Shown here: positions 32,900 to 43,911 of the stretch, in pieces | Layout of the letters: every line of letters starts with the position of its first letter | Position numbering within the stretch: the first letter of the stretch is position 1 | Source of the DNA: Macrolepiota albuminosa | Lineage: Eukaryota > Basidiomycota > Agaricomycetes > Agaricales > Agaricaceae | Assembly (NCBI GenBank): GCA_027475525.1 | Contig: JAMWFC010000125.1 | Location: 78,653 to 142,652 of the forward strand | DNA length: 64,000 bases | Direction of reading: 5' to 3' | Notes under the pieces: model-generated | What the model saw: only the letters and a program-made list of their open reading frames with translations | Database searches by the model: none | What the model was told of the DNA's origin: nothing | Made by a program: the position numbers and the translations under genes

Positions 32900-33585
32900 G
32901 ATATCATGTGACCAAGATGACAGCTGGAACCTCTGTAGAGGTCAAATGAAACCTTAGTTACATGTTGAGGTAAGAAATATGATGCAAAGCCTGGCTCACA
33001 ATTTAGGGGAGAAAGATGGGGTACTTTAAAATTACCTTCAATTACACTTCCAACACATCTCCAAAGCCTGGCTCACAATTTAGGGGAGAAAGATGGGGTA
33101 CTTTAAAATTACCTTCAATTACACTTCCAACACATCTCCCTGTATATCTCAGCAGCCAGAGCACCAAATGACATGATTTTGATATCAGCAGGTAGCCCTA
33201 GAGTACCCCTAGAGGTTCCAGCAGCATAATTTGTAGAAAGTTGTATTTGATGCATAGCTAAAACTGAATTAGTATTTTTAATACCCTTTGATCAAATGTA
33301 GAATTAAAAGGGAATGAGTAGGTCATGTGACTTATATCAAAGCTGGAACCCCAGGATTGAAGGTCTAGAAACATACTTTACTGAGATAGCTAAAAGATCT
33401 GCTCAGATTCTGGCTTAGAACCTAGGGAGAGAGATGGGGTACTTTAAAATTACCTTCAATTACACTTCCAACACATCTCCCTGTATATCTCAGCAGCCAG
33501 AGCACCAAATGACATGATTTTGTTATCAGCAGGTAGCCCTAGAATACCCCTAGTGGTTCTAATAGCATAACTTGTAGAAAGTCAC
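32900..33585. repeat. ~340-bp tandem satellite, left part
   Basis: Units contain aggtcatgtgacttatatc, agctggaacccc, ggggtactttaaaattacc, cacatctccctgtatatctc and cagcaggtagccctagag. Unit starts are about 341 bp apart (tatttgatgcatagct at ~33,245 and the Gypsy insertion site at 33,585). The array resumes at 44,643. Confidence 0.8.
32985..33138. repeat. 77-bp direct duplication (likely assembly junction)
   Basis: Copies 32985-33061 and 33062-33138, inside a satellite unit. Confidence 0.9.
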
Positions 33586-34305
33586 TGTCAGGTTCTGCTG
33601 AGTCGGGGGCTTTCCGGGAAAGCAACGCCCTTACGATGTGGACTTGACCTACGAATACTCGGGTGTCTGGAACTCCGGGGCTAGGGCTCCGGGGTTCAAG
33701 ACAAGGACAGGGGTAATCCCGGGAGAGAGGACTAGAGTCTGGGGGTTTTGGGTTGGAGGTAACTGAGAGCTAGAGGGGGTCGAGTCATGAACCGGAGGTT
33801 CTAAGACGAGACCAAGTTAGTAAATCAAGAGTCGCGAAGTGCGTACCAAAACTTAGAGCACGCGAATACTTAGGCGTGCCAGTCGAAGCGTACCAATCAA
33901 GGCGTACCAGTCGAGCAAAAGGGCATGCAATAACCAAAGTAATATCAAGACTAGCGAATACAACAGGGAACTATGCTATAAGTACTACGGGGCCGGGTCT
34001 CGGGGTTCTGGGATGTCTGGGATGGGTTCCGGGGGTCATTGAGTAGCGGCAGGGGCTGCATACCGGGATTGCGCGTGTGGGGCGCGCGATCAATTGGCAC
34101 GGATAGAGCCGTGATGCGTGATGCGCGATGTCCGGAGCAAGTCGCGTGATCCGATCGTTGATCGGGGCTGGTGGCGGCTGATGGCGGTCCTTGATGCGCA
34201 TGATGGCGGTGTCGGCGGTTGTGATGGCGGGGCGTGTCCTGTGGGGTCGGAGGGAGGGTCCCGGAGGGTGTCCCGGGATGGGCCCGGAGGGAAGGGGTCG
34301 TGACA
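33586..34305 (-). repeat. Family A LTR (3' LTR in coding sense)
   Basis: 720 bp, TG...CA ends. Includes accgggattgcgcgtgtggg-like GC-rich blocks and repeated gatggcggt motifs. Nearly identical to 43,912-44,642, which has a short extra ggggtgtcccgg unit. Confidence 0.95.
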
Positions 34306-34318
34306 TCACCCCCCCTTC
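34306..34318 (-). other. Polypurine tract
   Basis: Minus strand reads GAAGGGGGGGTGA immediately before the LTR start TGTCACG, the usual plus-strand priming site. Confidence 0.75.
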
Positions 34319-34367
34319 AGCGCTGAGACCCTCCGAGGCGCACGTAGCTGGTGGTCCGGACCGGGGT

Positions 34368-34521
34368 CCAACCGTGGGATCCGGCACCTGACTTGCCACG
34401 TATCGAAAAAAAATTTACCGTCAAGTTCAACCATGTCGCGTACTCCAACCGTGGGATCCGGCACCTGACTTGCCACGTATCGAAAAAAAATTTACCGTCA
34501 AGTTCAACCATGTCGCGTACG
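34368..34521. repeat. 77-bp direct duplication (likely assembly junction)
   Basis: Copies 34368-34444 and 34445-34521, at the start of the antisense accessory gene; two candidate ATG codons result (within catgtcgcgtac). Confidence 0.9.
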
Positions 34522-36293
34522 CCAACGCATTCCCCGACGCCCCCGCAAACCAACGAAGTCGCGCCCCTTATGGTCTGGGAGGCCCGGGATGCGCGGTATT
34601 GAGCCCGCCTGGACCAGGAGCGCGTGGCGGCGCTCGTACAACAACGTGAGTGCTTTTGCGATGGTCCGCTTACCGCGGCTGACTTTTCTCCTTCAGAACA
34701 ACGATCTTTCCCCGCTCCGGAGGCGGGTCCCAGCCGTCTTCCGGAGCCTGTCCCTGGTGCAGGTCCCGGGGGTCCCTCAGGTGCCAGTCGTCCCGTGCCC
34801 ACTTTTGCGTGGATGACCGTGCGTCCCCCCCGTCCTCCTCCCCCTCCTCGCCCTAGATTGGTCGCCCCTCGTTTCCGTCGCTCCGGGATGGCGGTGGGGG
34901 CCATTTCCAAGGTCCCGGAGGCCCAGCGTGATGCAGGAGGCCTTCGAGGGGGCACTGGTGAGGCCCCGGGGCCTGCCTCCCCATGCCTGGTGTATCAGCA
35001 ACGGGCCGGTAAGTGACTTCATACCTCTGGTCCCGCGGCTAATCCGTCCTAGTATCTCCACTGCGCGCGTCGTTCGGTGACGTGCTCATTCGAGGTCCCA
35101 TCCGCCTTGTCCCGGCGCGACACTTCCGTGTGCGAGGCCTGTCGCCTCAATCACAAGCGATGTTCCGTTTCGGCCCTTTGGAGGGCATATTGCGTTTCAC
35201 GGGAGCAGGGTTGGCCGTTGGGAGGGATCACCTGGAGAATGGGGGTGGAGGAGAGAGATTGGGTCGCGGGGGCGGCGGCGGTTCAGGAGGAGGCGCCAGG
35301 GGAGGCTCCTGGGGGTGGGGCGGAAGGGCGGGGGCTCGTCCGGGTGGGTGGCCAGGGCCGGCCCGTGGTCTTGATCACGCGCTGGGTGACTCAGTCCGGT
35401 GCCCCAGGGTGGAAGCAACCTGAGGGGCGCCCAGACAAGGGAAAACGGCGGGCGTCGCCTAGCCCTTCTCCCGGGCCTTCCAAGCGGCCCCGACCTTCCA
35501 GGGAGGCTCCCTCCCCGACCCCTCCCTTACATCTATCCCCGGCAGTGTTCTCTCCCTTGTCGGGGCAGCCGCTGAGCGCTGATGTGGCGGCGCTGCAGGA
35601 GCGCGTGGACCGGGCCGAGCGGGAGAGGCGGGAACTGGCTGACCACCACCAGGTCATGGCCGAGCAGTTGCGGAGGGTTTGGATGACCCTGGCTCGGAGC
35701 GAGGAGATGGTAAGGCAGGAGGAGACGGCTCGGCGGTGGGTGGAGGAGGACCGGGGGGCGGTGGTCCGGGAGCTGCAGGAGGCTCGGGTCGCCCGGGGGA
35801 GTTGGAGGCCGAGCGGGACGCGCTGCGGGCCCGGCTGGAGCAGGGGGCAGGCCATCCGGAGTCGGCCCCTCAGAGTTTGCAGGACCTGGTCGTCGCCCAG
35901 ATGGCGGCTTTGAGTGAGTGGTTCGAGCCGCTTTCCTGTGTCCCCGCACTAACTTCTTAGGTTGGGCCCGGGAGCACCGCCTGCTCCTGGACGGGGCGGC
36001 TGCGGTGCTTGCTGCGCTGCAGGAGGGGCAGCACCCGGAGGTGACGACCCCCGGGGTGGAGCGCGGTCTTGACCTCCTGGGGCGACTTGTGGTCGCACAC
36101 CGGCGGAGGAACGTGCCTGCCCCGGGGTCTTAGTTTGAGCGCGTGTTGGACGAGGGTGAGCCCCTCCCGTCCTGGGAACAGCTGGCCGGGGAAGCGTGGC
36201 AGGAGCATGGTCCGGAGGGGGTGGGGGAAGATTTCCGGGGTTGGCCGAGGGGGGGAGAGGGCAAGGGGAGTCATGGTCCGGGGCCCCAGCGTT
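34510..36293 (+). CDS. Antisense accessory gene of the Gypsy element (zinc-binding, coiled coil)
   Basis: Plus-strand gene opposite to gag-pol. Exon 1 from ATG 34,510 (MSRTPTHSPTPPQTNEVAPL) to a GTGAGT donor at 34,646; an intron with cttcag acceptor at 34,696. Exon 2 is Pro/Ala-rich and ends at GTAAGT (about 35,009); the acceptor is near 35,051. Exon 3 has a Cys cluster (LHCARRSVTC ... SVCEACRLNHKRCSV), an acidic/Gly-rich part and a coiled coil (LQERVDRAERERRELADHHQ). A further intron at 35,913-35,960 precedes the last exon (WAREHRLLLDGAAAVLAALQ). CHxxC-type clusters ending CEACRxxxxRC are common in basidiomycete DNA-binding-like proteins. Defects: TGA after EARDARY, a one-base loss in a G run near 35,803, and TAG at 36,131 after which the frame stays open to TAG at 36,291. 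Function unknown; no retroviral homology. Confidence 0.6.
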
Positions 36294-36485
36294 AGGGACG
36301 GTATCTTGTCGTTTTTTTTTCTTTGTCCGCTGTGCCTCTTGTCCCGATTTCAAGCTGTAAATACTGTAATCATAGCAAAATGTATATACTTGTTCTTCCG
36401 TAGTCAAAACAGCGTAAGTAAAATGACGGAGGAACCGGGAAGGGTACCTTGCCCATAATTCGGGGCGCTACTGTAAAAAAGGAAT
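36294..36485. other. Spacer between convergent accessory gene and pol
   Basis: T-rich then AT-rich; includes gtaaatactgtaatcatagc, plausibly polyadenylation signals for both converging transcripts. Confidence 0.4.
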
Positions 36486-36712
36486 ACTAGAAGGGAGTAA
36501 GGTCTAGAAAGGAAAAACAGAAAGTATATGTGGGAGTTGAATTCCTGATGAGTCCAGAGGCGGGAGTTACACCCACTACTGCTGTCTGTGAGTCCTGCGC
36601 CCGGGGGGTCATCTCCCGGGTGCCGTTGCTGGAAGTCCCGGAGTTTGTCGAGGGCACCTTCGAGGTTTCGTCGCGGTTCCCAAGTGTCGTCCTCTGGGCC
36701 GTATCCCTTCCA

Positions 36713-38212
36713 TCATACGAGGAAGTGGGGTCGTCCCCGAATGTTCCGGGAGTCGAGGATGTCTTCGACCTCGTAGTGATATTCGTCCTCGACCTCGACC
36801 GGGGGAGGGGGTTCGGGCCGTCGTGCGGGGAAGGGATCTGGGGGATGTCGTTCCAGGAGGCAGACGTGGAATACCGGGTGTAGGCCTTTAAGTCCCGGGG
36901 GGAGCTCAATCTTGTAGGCATGGGATGAGACCTTCTTCAAGATCTTGAACGGGCCGAGGCGCTTGTGATCGAGTTTTGGGGAGGGCCGGTGGGTGCGGAG
37001 GTGGCGTCGATCTAACCATACCTTTGTCCCGGGGGCCCAGTTGGGGGCGTCTTCCCGTTTCCGGTCGGCGTGTTTCGCATAGGCCTGGTTCGCGGTGTCG
37101 ATTTCTTCCCGGAGAAACTCGTGAAGAGACTGGAGGTCCTGGGCGACCTCATGGGCGGCGTGTGACAGGATGTCCCGGAGCGAGAGCGTCAGTCGAGGAT
37201 GGTACCCCTTGTTGGCAAAGAAAGGCGATACCCCGGTGGCAGAGTGTGGCGTGTTGTTGTAGGTGAACTCGGCCAGGGGGAGCTCGGCACGCCAATCGTC
37301 CTGCAAGTAGTTGACGTATAGCCGGAGGTATTGCTCGAGAGACTGGTTGACCCTTTCGGTCTGACCGTCGGTTTCGGGATGGTAGGCGGTAGAGAGGTTA
37401 GTCTTTACTTCAAGTGCCTTATACAGGGAAGTCCAAAACTTGAATACGAAGAGGGGGCTCCGGTCGGAGACGATGTCGTCCGGGAGACCGTGTTTGGCGA
37501 AGACGTGCTCGAGGAACAGCCGGGCGAAATCCGGGGCGGTATCCGTGGTGTGGCAGGGTAGGAAGATGCCCTGTTTGGTTAGCCTGCACACAACGACGAG
37601 AATGGCATCGAACCCTTCAGATTCCGGGAGTTCGACGATGTGGTCCAGAGATATGGAGGACCAGGGGCGTCGTCCGACTGGCAGGGGTTTCAGGAGTCCG
37701 TATGGTCGGTGTCGGGGGACCTTGGCCCGGAGGCAGGGTTCACATGATCGAATGTAGCGGGTCACGTCCTTCTTCAACCCTGGCCAAAAGTAAGTCCGGG
37801 AGATCAGCTGGAGAGTCTTACGTATCCCAGGGTGTCCCCGGAGCTTGTGATCGTGGTGTTGACGGAGGACGTCGTAGCGGAGTCGGGCGTGATCCGGGAC
37901 GTAGATGCGGCCGTCCCGGAGGAGGAGTTTTTCGTCGGGGGACAGGGAGAAGGCGGGGTCCCGGTCGGTTTCGTCGGAAGAGTTTCGGGGGTCGTGATCG
38001 GTGAAGTACTTGTCTCGGGGAGCGCGGCGGATCTGGTTCAGGGTTCCTTTGTTGTTTAAGATCAGTACGGCATTCAGATGTTTGGGAGGGATCACCACAC
38101 GATGATTGAACGCATTGCGTTCCGTCTCGAATGACTTCTTGGGATAGACGTCCGGATGATGGGTGAGGGCATCGGGTTTAGCTCTGAGTCGTCCCGGGCG
38201 GTACTGGATCAT
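36713..38212 (-). CDS. pol: Gypsy A integrase with C-terminal chromodomain
   Basis: Open frame of 499 codons. It begins in the tail of RNase H ([20 protein letters not shown]; the usual RRPD is HHPD). The HHCC zinc finger reads [20 protein letters not shown] to CEPCLRAK. The catalytic DDE residues are D in [10 protein letters not shown] in [11 protein letters not shown] and E in [18 protein letters not shown]-like [20 protein letters not shown] follows, and the C-terminus has [20 protein letters not shown], a chromodomain start that would tether integration to marked chromatin. SDRGP is SDRSP, which may impair activity. The reading frame runs past the chromodomain to FLV with no visible disruption. 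Confidence 0.93.
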   Translation of the reverse strand: MIQYRPGRLRAKPDALTHHPDVYPKKSFETERNAFNHRVVIPPKHLNAVLILNNKGTLNQIRRAPRDKYFTDHDPRNSSDETDRDPAFSLSPDEKLLLRDGRIYVPDHARLRYDVLRQHHDHKLRGHPGIRKTLQLISRTYFWPGLKKDVTRYIRSCEPCLRAKVPRHRPYGLLKPLPVGRRPWSSISLDHIVELPESEGFDAILVVVCRLTKQGIFLPCHTTDTAPDFARLFLEHVFAKHGLPDDIVSDRSPLFVFKFWTSLYKALEVKTNLSTAYHPETDGQTERVNQSLEQYLRLYVNYLQDDWRAELPLAEFTYNNTPHSATGVSPFFANKGYHPRLTLSLRDILSHAAHEVAQDLQSLHEFLREEIDTANQAYAKHADRKREDAPNWAPGTKVWLDRRHLRTHRPSPKLDHKRLGPFKILKKVSSHAYKIELPPGLKGLHPVFHVCLLERHPPDPFPARRPEPPPPVEVEDEYHYEVEDILDSRNIRGRPHFLV

Positions 38213-39762
38213 GAAGTCGTATTCCGAGAGGACCTCGGACCATCAGGCCTGCCATCGACTAAGCTGTTTGGTCGTGGTGAAGTACTGCAGGTTGTTGTAA
38301 TCCGAGTAGACCTGAATCCGGTGCCGGGCTCCCTCGAGGTAGGCTCGCCACTGCTTGAAGGCTTTGACGATGGCGAGGAGCTCCTTGTCGTAGATGTCGT
38401 AGTTGAGCTCGGCATCGATCATGGACCGGGTGTAGAAGACAACGGGCCGGGGCTCCCCTCTGTCAGGTTCCATCTGCGAGAGAATCCCGGCGATGGCGTA
38501 GTCGGAGGCGTCGCATTCCAGAATAATCGGGAGGGTCGGGTCGTAGTGCCGGAGTACGGGGCGGTCGTGAAAGCCTCCTTGAGCAGGTTAAAGACACTCT
38601 GGCACTTACTGTCCCAGTTCCAGGCGACGTCCTTGCGCGTGAGCCGGTTGAGGGGTTTCGTGATACCGGAGTAGTTATCTATGAACCGCTGGTAGAAGTT
38701 AGTGAAACCCAGGAAAGATTGTACTTCCTTGACGTTCCGGGGCTGCGGCCAGTTGACGATGGCCTCGACCTTGTGGGGGTCCATGCGAACGCCATTTGGG
38801 GATACTATGACGCCAAGATACTCAACCTCTTCACGATGGCCTCGACCTTGTGGGGGTCCATGCGAACGCCATTTGGGGATACTATGACGCCAAGATACTC
38901 AACCTCTTCCGTATGGAATGAACACTTCTCGGGCTTGGCATGGAGGTTGTGCTCCCAGAGGCGCTCGAGGACTTGCCGGACATGCTTCTGGTGATCCTCC
39001 AGTGAGTCGGAATAAATGAGGATGTCGTCCAGGTAGACGATCACGAAGACGTCGCTCATGTCATGGAAGATGTCGTTCATGAAGTATTGGAACATGGCGG
39101 GGGAGTTAGTCATTCCGAAAGGCATTACAAGGTACTCAAACAGACCATACCGCGTGCGGAACGCGGTTTTCCACTCGTGTCCCGGGGCGATGCGGACGTT
39201 GTTGTAACCGGAGCGGAGGTCGATCTTCGTATAAACCTTGGCACTGCGGAGTCAATCGACCAGATCGCCAATGAGCAGGAGCGGGTAGCGGTTCTTCTTG
39301 GTGATCTTATTGAGTCCCCAGTAGTCGACACAGAGTCGGAGCGAGCCGTCCTTCTTCTTGGCGAATAGAACCGGGGCTCCGGCGGCAGAGGCGGAGGGTC
39401 AGATGAATCCCTTTCCGAGCATTTCGTCGAGGTAGTCCTTGAGAGCCCGGAGTTCAACCTCCGACATGTTGTAGACCTTGCCGAAAGGGGGGGTGGCTCC
39501 TTTCTCGAGGTCGATGGTGTGATCATAGGGGCGGTGAGGGGGGATCTCCTTGGCGTCTCCTTCGGAGAATACGTCAGCAAACTCGTGATACTCCGGGGGA
39601 ACTACTTCTCGGAGGATTTGCTCCTCGGTTTTCTGTTCCAGGGGAATAGCGTCCCCTCGTAGGTGTTCTTCCGGGAGAGAAGGTGAGGTGTGCAGCTGAA
39701 ACGTGGGAGTTCCATCCCTCATGAGGCAGGCGAAGGGGGCGGCCCCAATGATCCTAATGTCG
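38150..39762 (-). pseudogene. pol: Gypsy A reverse transcriptase and RNase H
   Basis: Blocks in order: [120 protein letters not shown] (YLDD catalytic box), [39 protein letters not shown], then RNase [38 protein letters not shown] and [13 protein letters not shown] stops at 39,399-39,401, 39,252-39,254 and 38,243-38,245 sit where the family has Arg; DYRGLNK is DYWGLNK. A frame change near 38,570 and the 77-bp duplication at 38,756 also break the frame. Confidence 0.92.
38756..38909. repeat. 77-bp direct duplication (likely assembly junction)
   Basis: Copies 38756-38832 and 38833-38909, within reverse transcriptase; 77 is not a multiple of three, so it shifts frame. Confidence 0.9.
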
Positions 39763-39989
39763 AGTGCGCTCGGGTCGATCGGTGTCGCGGAATCATTGGC
39801 CGGAGCGGGTGTGACGCGTGTCTGAGACCGGCAGGGGTAGTTCGGCCCCTTGTACTTGTTCCGAGGAATGTTTGGGGGTCGATCGGGGGCCTTGCGGTCT
39901 CGGATGGGCGGGGGTGGTGCATGCGTGGGGGCGCGGCGGTCGTCCCAGGGGTGTCGGGCGTCGGGTCGCTTCCTAGAGCCCGGAGGTGC

Positions 39990-40390
39990 ACGGCGGTCAA
40001 GGGGTGGTCTTCAGGCCCTGGGAAGGTCATGGTGAGCGTCCTCCAATCGATGTCGGGGTTCGTGTCGCGCAGCCAGGGTAGTCCCAGCACCATCAGGGTC
40101 GACTCATGAAGTCGTGTGACCAGGAAGTCGGAGGTGAACTCGTAGTTGTTGTCCAGGGTCACGCGTCCCGAGTGAGACCTCTGGATGGGGCTGGAGGAGG
40201 AAGAGGTGCCGTCGAGGCGTTGCAGGTGGAGGGGCTGGTCGAGGGAGTCATGGGGGAGGTCAAGAGCGTCGCTGATGAAAACTCTGGTGGCTCCGCTGTC
40301 GATAAGGGCCGCCACTGGCCCTGGGGCGCCGTCCAGCCTGGCATTGATGACAAAGGATTGGGACAACCGGGACTGGAGTCCGGGAGGCGA
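39990..40390 (-). CDS. pol: Gypsy A aspartyl protease domain 2
   Basis: [20 protein letters not shown] carries the retropepsin D-S-G triad. It ends with [20 protein letters not shown], the usual substrate-flap-to-RT linker (LG.PWL....P.IDW). In the same open frame (40,627-39,719) as the end of protease domain 1. Confidence 0.85.
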
Positions 40391-40469
40391 TGGGGGCCCG
40401 TCCTTCGGGGTAGGGTCCAGAGAGTGGGGGATGTCGAAGGGGAGTTGCTGGTCGTCAGGCGTCGGGTCC

Positions 40470-40843
40470 CGGGTCAGGCGAAGGGTGAGGTGTCGCCAAT
40501 CGATACGGGGGTTGGTATCTCGGAGCCACAGAAGCCCTAGGACCAGGGGTGTGGAGGGGTGGAGTTTGGTTATTAACATCTGGAGGGTGTGAGTCTGTCC
40601 GTTGGCGAAAGTGACGGGCATACGCACGAAACGAGTGATGTCCCCCGCCGTAGAGGCGTCTCTGTCGAAGAGGCAGAGCCGTACCAGGACCGGGAGTCGC
40701 TGGGCGGGTTCTGGGGCAAGGGTAGACCATGCTTCATCGATGAAGTTGTCGGTGGCGCCACTGTCGACGAGGGTGTTGAGGGGAGTTCCGGAGGGGGTGA
40801 GGCGGGTTTTGAGGAGGAGGGAGTGCGAAGAGTGGGAGGGTAG
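40470..40843 (-). CDS. pol: Gypsy A aspartyl protease domain 1
   Basis: LNTLVDSGATDNFIDEAW, then RMPVTFANGQTHTLQMLITK and LVLGLLWLRDTNPRIDWRHL. Same architecture as domain 2 (DSGAT ... LGLxWLRDTNPxIDWR) but with clear divergence between the two, so an old tandem duplication. The frame is uninterrupted into domain 2. Confidence 0.85.
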
Positions 40844-41880
40844 ATAAGCCGTGAGGGTGTCCTGTATGAGTGTCGTAGAGCGAAGATGTGAGACCGGGGC
40901 GGAGAAGACGTCAGGGTCGATTCCGCGATTTAGGGCGTCTTCCGGGTCTAAATCGCCGGGTCGTTTTCCGAATACTCGTAGGTGGCGTCCTCCCCTTCAA
41001 AGGTCCAGGTGGCACGTCCCATGACCTGTTGTTTGGGGCACTCGGAGATGAAATGGTCTTTCTCACCACAGAGTATGCAGACACCCTCCCTTCTCTGTCG
41101 TTCCTGCACATCCGTCGGGACTTCTATCCAGGGTCGTCCCTTCTTTTGAAGCTGGTTGGCCCGGAGGGCCTCCTCGTCTTGTTCGTCGTCGAGGTCGAAG
41201 TCTTCGGGGTCTTCCGGAGGTTCCTCGGGGCTTGGCACGTCGCCCGGGTCGGGGGCGGCCACGGCGGCGTTGAGTTGGGCCTGGGGGCGGGCGCCGCTGC
41301 CGGGGTTAGCATTGGGCGGGCCGCGACTCACCAGGGGTCGGCCGCCAGGGAACGCGGGGGGACCGGGGTTTCGACCTTGGGGGTTGGAGGCTTCGCCGGA
41401 GGGCCAAGGGGGTCCTCCTCTAGGGTTCCAGGGGGGTCGGGAATTCGAATACTCGCTGCAGTCTTCCCAGTAGCGTTGGTCGATCTGCGTGACGAGGGCC
41501 TTGTATCCGTCGTAGGAGGGTTGGAGGACGTCCTTGATGCGTTGTGGCAGGGCGCGGCGGAGGGCGTACTGGAGGGCGCTGTAGTTCCAACCTGTTTCGT
41601 AAGCTTCCTTCTCAAAACGTACGATAAAGGTGGTGAAACGTTCTTCCGAGCGCATCCGGAGATTGAAGAGGTTGTCCTCGGCCTCGGCCACGGTGTCGTA
41701 GATTCCGAACTTCCCGGAGAACTCGTCGACGAAGGCCTGCCAGCGAGCGAGTGCCGGGTTGTTGGGGTCAAACTGGATGAGGGCCGTGTAGTGATCGAAG
41801 GCGATCCCCTGGAGGTACGATGCGGCAAAGGCCACCCGGGAGCTGTCAACCTGAAACGTGAGCGGCTTTGCCTGAAATGT

Positions 41881-42034
41881 ATTGAGACACTGAGTGAGGA
41901 AGGTACGCCATTTTCGGGGGTCCCGGCCTGTGAAAGCGTCGGGCTTTTGAATGTCCAATTGAGACACTGAGTGAGGAAGGTACGCCATTTTCGGGGGTCC
42001 CGGCCTGTGAAAGCGTCGGGCTTTTGAATGTCCA
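41881..42034. repeat. 77-bp direct duplication (likely assembly junction)
   Basis: Copies 41881-41957 and 41958-42034, within gag. Confidence 0.9.
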
Positions 42035-42139
42035 ATTGTCCTTCGTGGGCGAGGGTGTCGCGAGCGTCGTCTGGTCCGCCAGCGTTGCGGGGAGGAGGGC
42101 CAGCATTGTAATAGTAGTAGTAATGATTACCCCCCCCTC

Positions 42140-42293
42140 CTTGAGGAGGAAAAGCACCAAGGGCGGGACCCCACCCGCCGGGAGGTCCTCCTCCGGGTGG
42201 CTCACCTGGGGGTCCACTTGAGGAGGAAAAGCACCAAGGGCGGGACCCCACCCGCCGGGAGGTCCTCCTCCGGGTGGCTCACCTGGGGGTCCA
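42140..42293. repeat. 77-bp direct duplication (likely assembly junction)
   Basis: Copies 42140-42216 and 42217-42293, within the Pro-rich part of gag. Confidence 0.9.
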
Positions 42294-43087
42294 CACCTGG
42301 GAGGCCCATTGTCCCAAGGGGGTTCGTTCCTGCCAGGAGGGGGCCCGGGTCTCCACGCAGGGAGTGGCAGGGGTGGAGGGCCTGGGGGTCGTCCTCGAGG
42401 TTCGGCTGGGGGTGGCGGAGGTGGTCGGGGAGGGTTTGGCGGTGTCGGGTCGGGCGGAGGGGGGTCGGGTGCTGGGTTGCGCGGGGGACGTTCAACTCGG
42501 GAGGGTCGTGCTTGCATCGGGGGTCGCGGGGGGTTTCGTAGGTCAAAGTGGGGTGGCGGGTCGCGACGGAAGTTGGGCTCTGGAGGGGCCAGGGCGGACG
42601 TGGGGGGCGGTGCTGGTGCCGGGGCGGGCACGGGCGCAGGACGTTGTTCGTTGTTGTCGCGCGTGAGCTCGTTGATGTAGCATAGCGTGTCGTCCGTACT
42701 AGGGGTGTCCACCCGGGCTCTACCGGGGTTCGCCGGGGGCAGAGGTTGGGCGTTGTCCATTCGCGGGAGGGGTTCCAGGGGTCTCTGGGGCTGCCCCCAG
42801 GTCTCGAAGGTACTAGGAACGGAATTAGCCCTGCGACGAGTTGACAAGCCTACCGTGCGGGCAGCGGGTTGGTCGAAAAGGCCTCCAGTCGGGTTGAGGG
42901 ACCGTAATATGGCTGAGGCATTCTGCCGTTCTTCCCGTTGTCGTTCCTCCAGAGTGGGGACCGTGGGGGCTGCTGGGACTGCTGGGGCCAGTTCCGGGGG
43001 TTCCCGTCGAATGTGAATTGAGCGACCTGGGTCCGCGGGGTCGTTGAGGGGCCGAGGGGAGGGGGACGCGTGGACTTTGTCGAGCAG

Positions 43088-43241
43088 TTGCTGTAATTCT
43101 TCCCGGAGGATCGTATTGCGCCTATACTTTACCATGGTTTGCTCCGGGAGTTCTCCTCGCGCAATTGCTGTAATTCTTCCCGGAGGATCGTATTGCGCCT
43201 ATACTTTACCATGGTTTGCTCCGGGAGTTCTCCTCGCATGA
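43088..43241. repeat. 77-bp direct duplication (likely assembly junction)
   Basis: Copies 43088-43164 and 43165-43241, within gag (the MVKYRRNTILREELQQL segment is read twice). Confidence 0.9.
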
Positions 43242-43911
43242 GGCAATCCCCAAATTTGACCAGGCAGTGAGCCCATTCCTCTGGAGTGCCTTTGAAGTCG
43301 TCGTGTCCGAATTCCATGAGCAGCGTCCTTGTCCGTTGCACGAAGTCTCCCGGTGAGATCCTGAGGGAGCGGAGTACCTCGTCCCGTTGCTGTTCATACT
43401 CCTTGAGGCGTCGTCATCCCATTGGCGAGGGAGGGGTTTGAGTGGGTAGCGTGGCGGCTGGGTAATGACGAGGGGGGTGGTTGGGATAGGGGGGTCCTCG
43501 GGGTTCTCGGGGTTGGGGGATGGGGCGCTGATAACCGTAGTAGGGGGTGGGTGCAAAGGGGCCCTCGCTGGGGGAAATCGGGCGAGGTCCACTGGGTACA
43601 GGTGGGGTCTCCGGCAGGCCCCCGGGGATGCTCCGGTACGAGGGGACCTCCACGGGTCATGCCATGGCTAAGTTGGGCGGAGGGGCCCAGCTGGCTGAGG
43701 GCCCCAGGTCGTAGAGGGACGGGTCGGGGGCCCAGTGGCGGTGGAGATATTGAGGTTCGTACGGGAGAGGTGGATAGACGGGGCGGGGGGTCTGCACGGA
43801 GTAGTGATCGGGTACCGGGCGTCCGTAAGGGTTGGTCTGGTACTCCGTGGAGTAGTAAGTGTGAGTATACGTAGCCATCAAGAACGGTATAAGGAGGGAG
43901 TCTTGATATTA

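Larger units (their letters stand above)
40948..43881 (-). pseudogene. gag: Gypsy A gag with CCHC zinc knuckle
   Basis: Starts MATYTHTYYSTEYQTNPYGR at 43,881, with a Pro-rich N-terminus and then a retrotransposon-gag fold region (GDFVQRTRTLLMEFGHDDFK; further on DPRKWRTFLTQCLNTFQAKP, YLQGIAFDHYTALIQFDPNN, WQAFVDEFSGKFGIYDTVAE, RFTTFIVRFEKEAYETGWNY). The zinc knuckle CILCGEKDHFISEC (CX2CX4HX4C) is near 41,060 and the stop is at 40,948. TGA codons at 43,657-43,659 and 43,414-43,416 and three 77-bp duplications interrupt it. pol continues in another frame that overlaps the gag end. Confidence 0.88.

Noticed and set aside
34317..34955. 212-codon minus-strand frame and other long GC-rich frames opposite the accessory gene
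   Set aside because: Shadow frames in GC-rich sequence; the plus strand has splice sites and a Cys cluster.
40888..41970. 360-codon plus-strand frame opposite gag
   Set aside because: It mirrors the gag zinc-knuckle region; composition is an antisense shadow with no motif.
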